A stretch of DNA of 64,000 bases from Spirodela intermedia (lineage: Eukaryota; Streptophyta; Magnoliopsida; Alismatales; Araceae), in NCBI GenBank assembly GCA_902729315.2, contig LR746272.1, positions 6,635,827 to 6,699,826 on the forward strand, written 5' to 3'. Below the pieces are notes generated by a model, which did no database searches, was not told the DNA's origin, and worked only from the letters and a program-made list of their open reading frames with translations. Of the stretch, positions 62,941 to 64,000 are shown one piece after another. Numbering within the stretch: the first letter of the stretch is position 1; the number at the start of each line of letters is the position of its first letter. Both the position numbers and the translations under genes were made by a program.

Positions 62941-64000
62941 ACGGGGGTGTTTGATATTATCTCTCCCTCTCATCCGCTCTCGCTGCGGGAAAAGATGGCA
63001 TTTTTTAGAAAATGCTGTCTATCAACGTGCACAAAATCTACATCTTGCCCCCGATGCCAGCAACGAAACTGACAGAAAAACTTAGCATCTGGTTATTTCT
63101 GATTCGTGACTTCTGTTCTTACTCTGATTCTCACTCAGGTCGAGAACCCAGCCCGGCATAATCTGCCATCCACCAGCATTCCCGCCGGCTCACAAGCCCC
63201 TCAGCAAGTACCAGTTCAGGCATATTCTCAGCCTACGCTCCCCTTGGGCCATTTCGCAAACATCGTCGGCTACCCCTTCCTCCATCCTCAGAGCTACACC
63301 TACCTGCCCTCCGCCTTCCAGCAGGCATACCCCAGCAGCAGCACATACAGCAAGTATGCACTGCCGCAGCAATATAAAGCCGCCAGCGCCGGCATAAGCA
63401 ACCTGCCGCCGTCCGCCGCCCCCTCTAGCTTCAGAGGTGGCTTCGGGGGCGCGGCCAACATCTTGGGAAACTTCCAGCTGAACACTTCGACCTCTTCTGG
63501 AAACACGGCGGTGGGCTACGATGACCTCCTAAGCTCCCAGTACAAAGAAGCCAGCCATTACCTTCCTCTCCAACAGGTCAGTGTCGATCCCGCACAGCAT
63601 CCATGAAATGGGATCTGGCTGATTATGTGATTGGAAATATGCAATCGCTTCCTTTTGAGTTTTCTTTTCTGATGAAAGCTCCGCCGTTGGATTGATTTCA
63701 GAACGAAAGCTCCGCCATGTGGCTGCACGGGGGCGGTGGCGGCTCAAGGACCATGCCAGCGGTGCCGGGGTCGTACTACAGCTTCCAGGGGCAGGGCCAA
63801 GATGGGGGGCTGCGACAGAGCCAGCAGCAGCCGCCACTGCCGCCGCCGTATAGGGCCACCGCCGGGTACCAAAATCTTTACCATGCGCAGATGGGGCTGG
63901 GCCAGGAGCAGCGGCAGGGGGTGGCCGATGGCGGCAGCATGAACCCGCTGAGGGGACCATCGTCGCAGGCCGCCGCCAGCCATCTCTGGCAACACTACTG
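55689..64000 (+). CDS. GIP1: GBF-interacting protein 1-like (DUF1296), stop at window edge
   Basis: GIP1 was described in Arabidopsis as a partner that enhances DNA binding by G-box bZIP factors. Ten exons: 55689-55878, 57201-57244, 57515-57629, 57734-57851, 58306-58988, 60616-60898, 60978-61257, 62703-62867, 63139-63576 and 63702-64000+. They sum to 2615 nt. One more base would complete TG(A) after HLWQHY, the family's usual end (compare WQHNY), giving 871 residues. The N-terminal GIP1_N domain is clear: KKMLQSIREIVGGNFPDDEI, AMLKECNLDPSETIHRLLNQ, then a basic KREKKKE. A long Ser-rich, low-complexity middle follows with RTLADIVKMGRP. The end has QPTLPLGHFANIVGYPFL, SQYKEASHYLPLQQNESSAM and Gln/Gly/Pro-rich sequence. 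All borders are GT/AG and phases fit. The codon after the last base of the window needs confirming. Confidence 0.95.
56489..56530 (+). repeat. 21-bp tandem duplication in GIP1 intron 1
   Basis: Two adjacent perfect copies of GCATTCCAAGGCAAAATACCT within the first intron. Confidence 0.9.
61644..61829 (+). other. Possible alternative terminal exon in GIP1 intron 7
   Basis: After the acceptor-like GATTTCCTAG at 61643, 62 codons stay open to TAG at 61827-61829, in the phase left by exon 7 (phase 0). The peptide includes VVDGMAHRIALSQSETVAL and WRKTIRKKLADLTWSGLFRD. It is not part of known GIP1 proteins, which continue with the exon at 62703. Splicing to it would give a shortened protein lacking the C-terminal Gln/Pro region. 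The opposite strand is also open over 61461-61736, so it may instead be a foreign fragment. Confidence 0.3.
62877..62936. repeat. CT microsatellite in GIP1 intron 8
   Basis: About 60 nt of CT repeat starting 10 nt after the donor site of the exon ending at 62867. Confidence 0.95.

Noticed and set aside
1-64000. CRISPR arrays, tRNA or rRNA genes
   Set aside because: No regular spacer-repeat arrays, no full tRNA cloverleaf sequence and no rRNA stretch were recognised by eye. A tRNAscan run could still find a missed tRNA.

Overview
This is a window of a plant nuclear genome. The genes are interrupted by introns with canonical GT/AG borders, the families are land-plant ones, and the intergenic DNA is AT-rich and filled with decayed Ty1/copia and Ty3/gypsy retrotransposons and long GA/CT microsatellites. 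The contrast between very GC-rich intronless genes (MAPKKK-like, methyltransferase) and AT-rich split genes suggests a monocot, probably not a grass. I cannot name the species from sequence alone.

Layout, left to right. 1-4860: the edge of an LTR element, then the last three coding exons of a monoacylglycerol-lipase-like alpha/beta hydrolase (+). 6.1-9.8 kb: a decayed copia element with one recognisable LTR. 11.05-20.6 kb: a complete eleven-exon VPS26 retromer gene (-), with a solo-LTR-like insertion flanked by an 89-bp direct repeat in one intron. 23.6-24.7 kb: an intronless MAPKKK17/18-type kinase (-). 30.2-34.7 kb: a complete eight-exon monoacylglycerol-lipase-like gene (-) from a different subclade than the first. 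40.3-43.8 kb: an IST1-like ESCRT-III-associated gene in six exons (-). 44.4-51.1 kb: remains of at least two, probably three, Ty3/gypsy elements in both orientations. 52.9-54.0 kb: an intronless, membrane-anchored methyltransferase-like gene (-). 55.7-64.0 kb: a GBF-interacting-protein-1-like gene (+) in ten exons, whose stop codon falls on the last base of the window.

For VPS26, the second lipase, IST1-like and GIP1-like, I derived exon borders from splice consensus plus protein-family similarity and checked that the exon lengths add up to an open frame: 307, 342, 324 and 871 residues (GIP1-like assuming the stop is completed just outside). These borders are predictions and have not been compared with transcripts.

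The genes are ordinary single eukaryotic units and show no operon-like organisation. Two act in endosomal sorting (VPS26 in retromer, IST1-like in ESCRT-III regulation) and two are lipases of one family, but nothing in the sequence shows that their proximity matters. I found no convincing new biological system. The most unusual items are two unassigned exon-like ORFs inside introns (42175-42312 and 61644-61829), the LTR-like insert with its 89-bp flanking duplication, a retroelement relic with an internal duplication, and converging, nested gypsy remnants.
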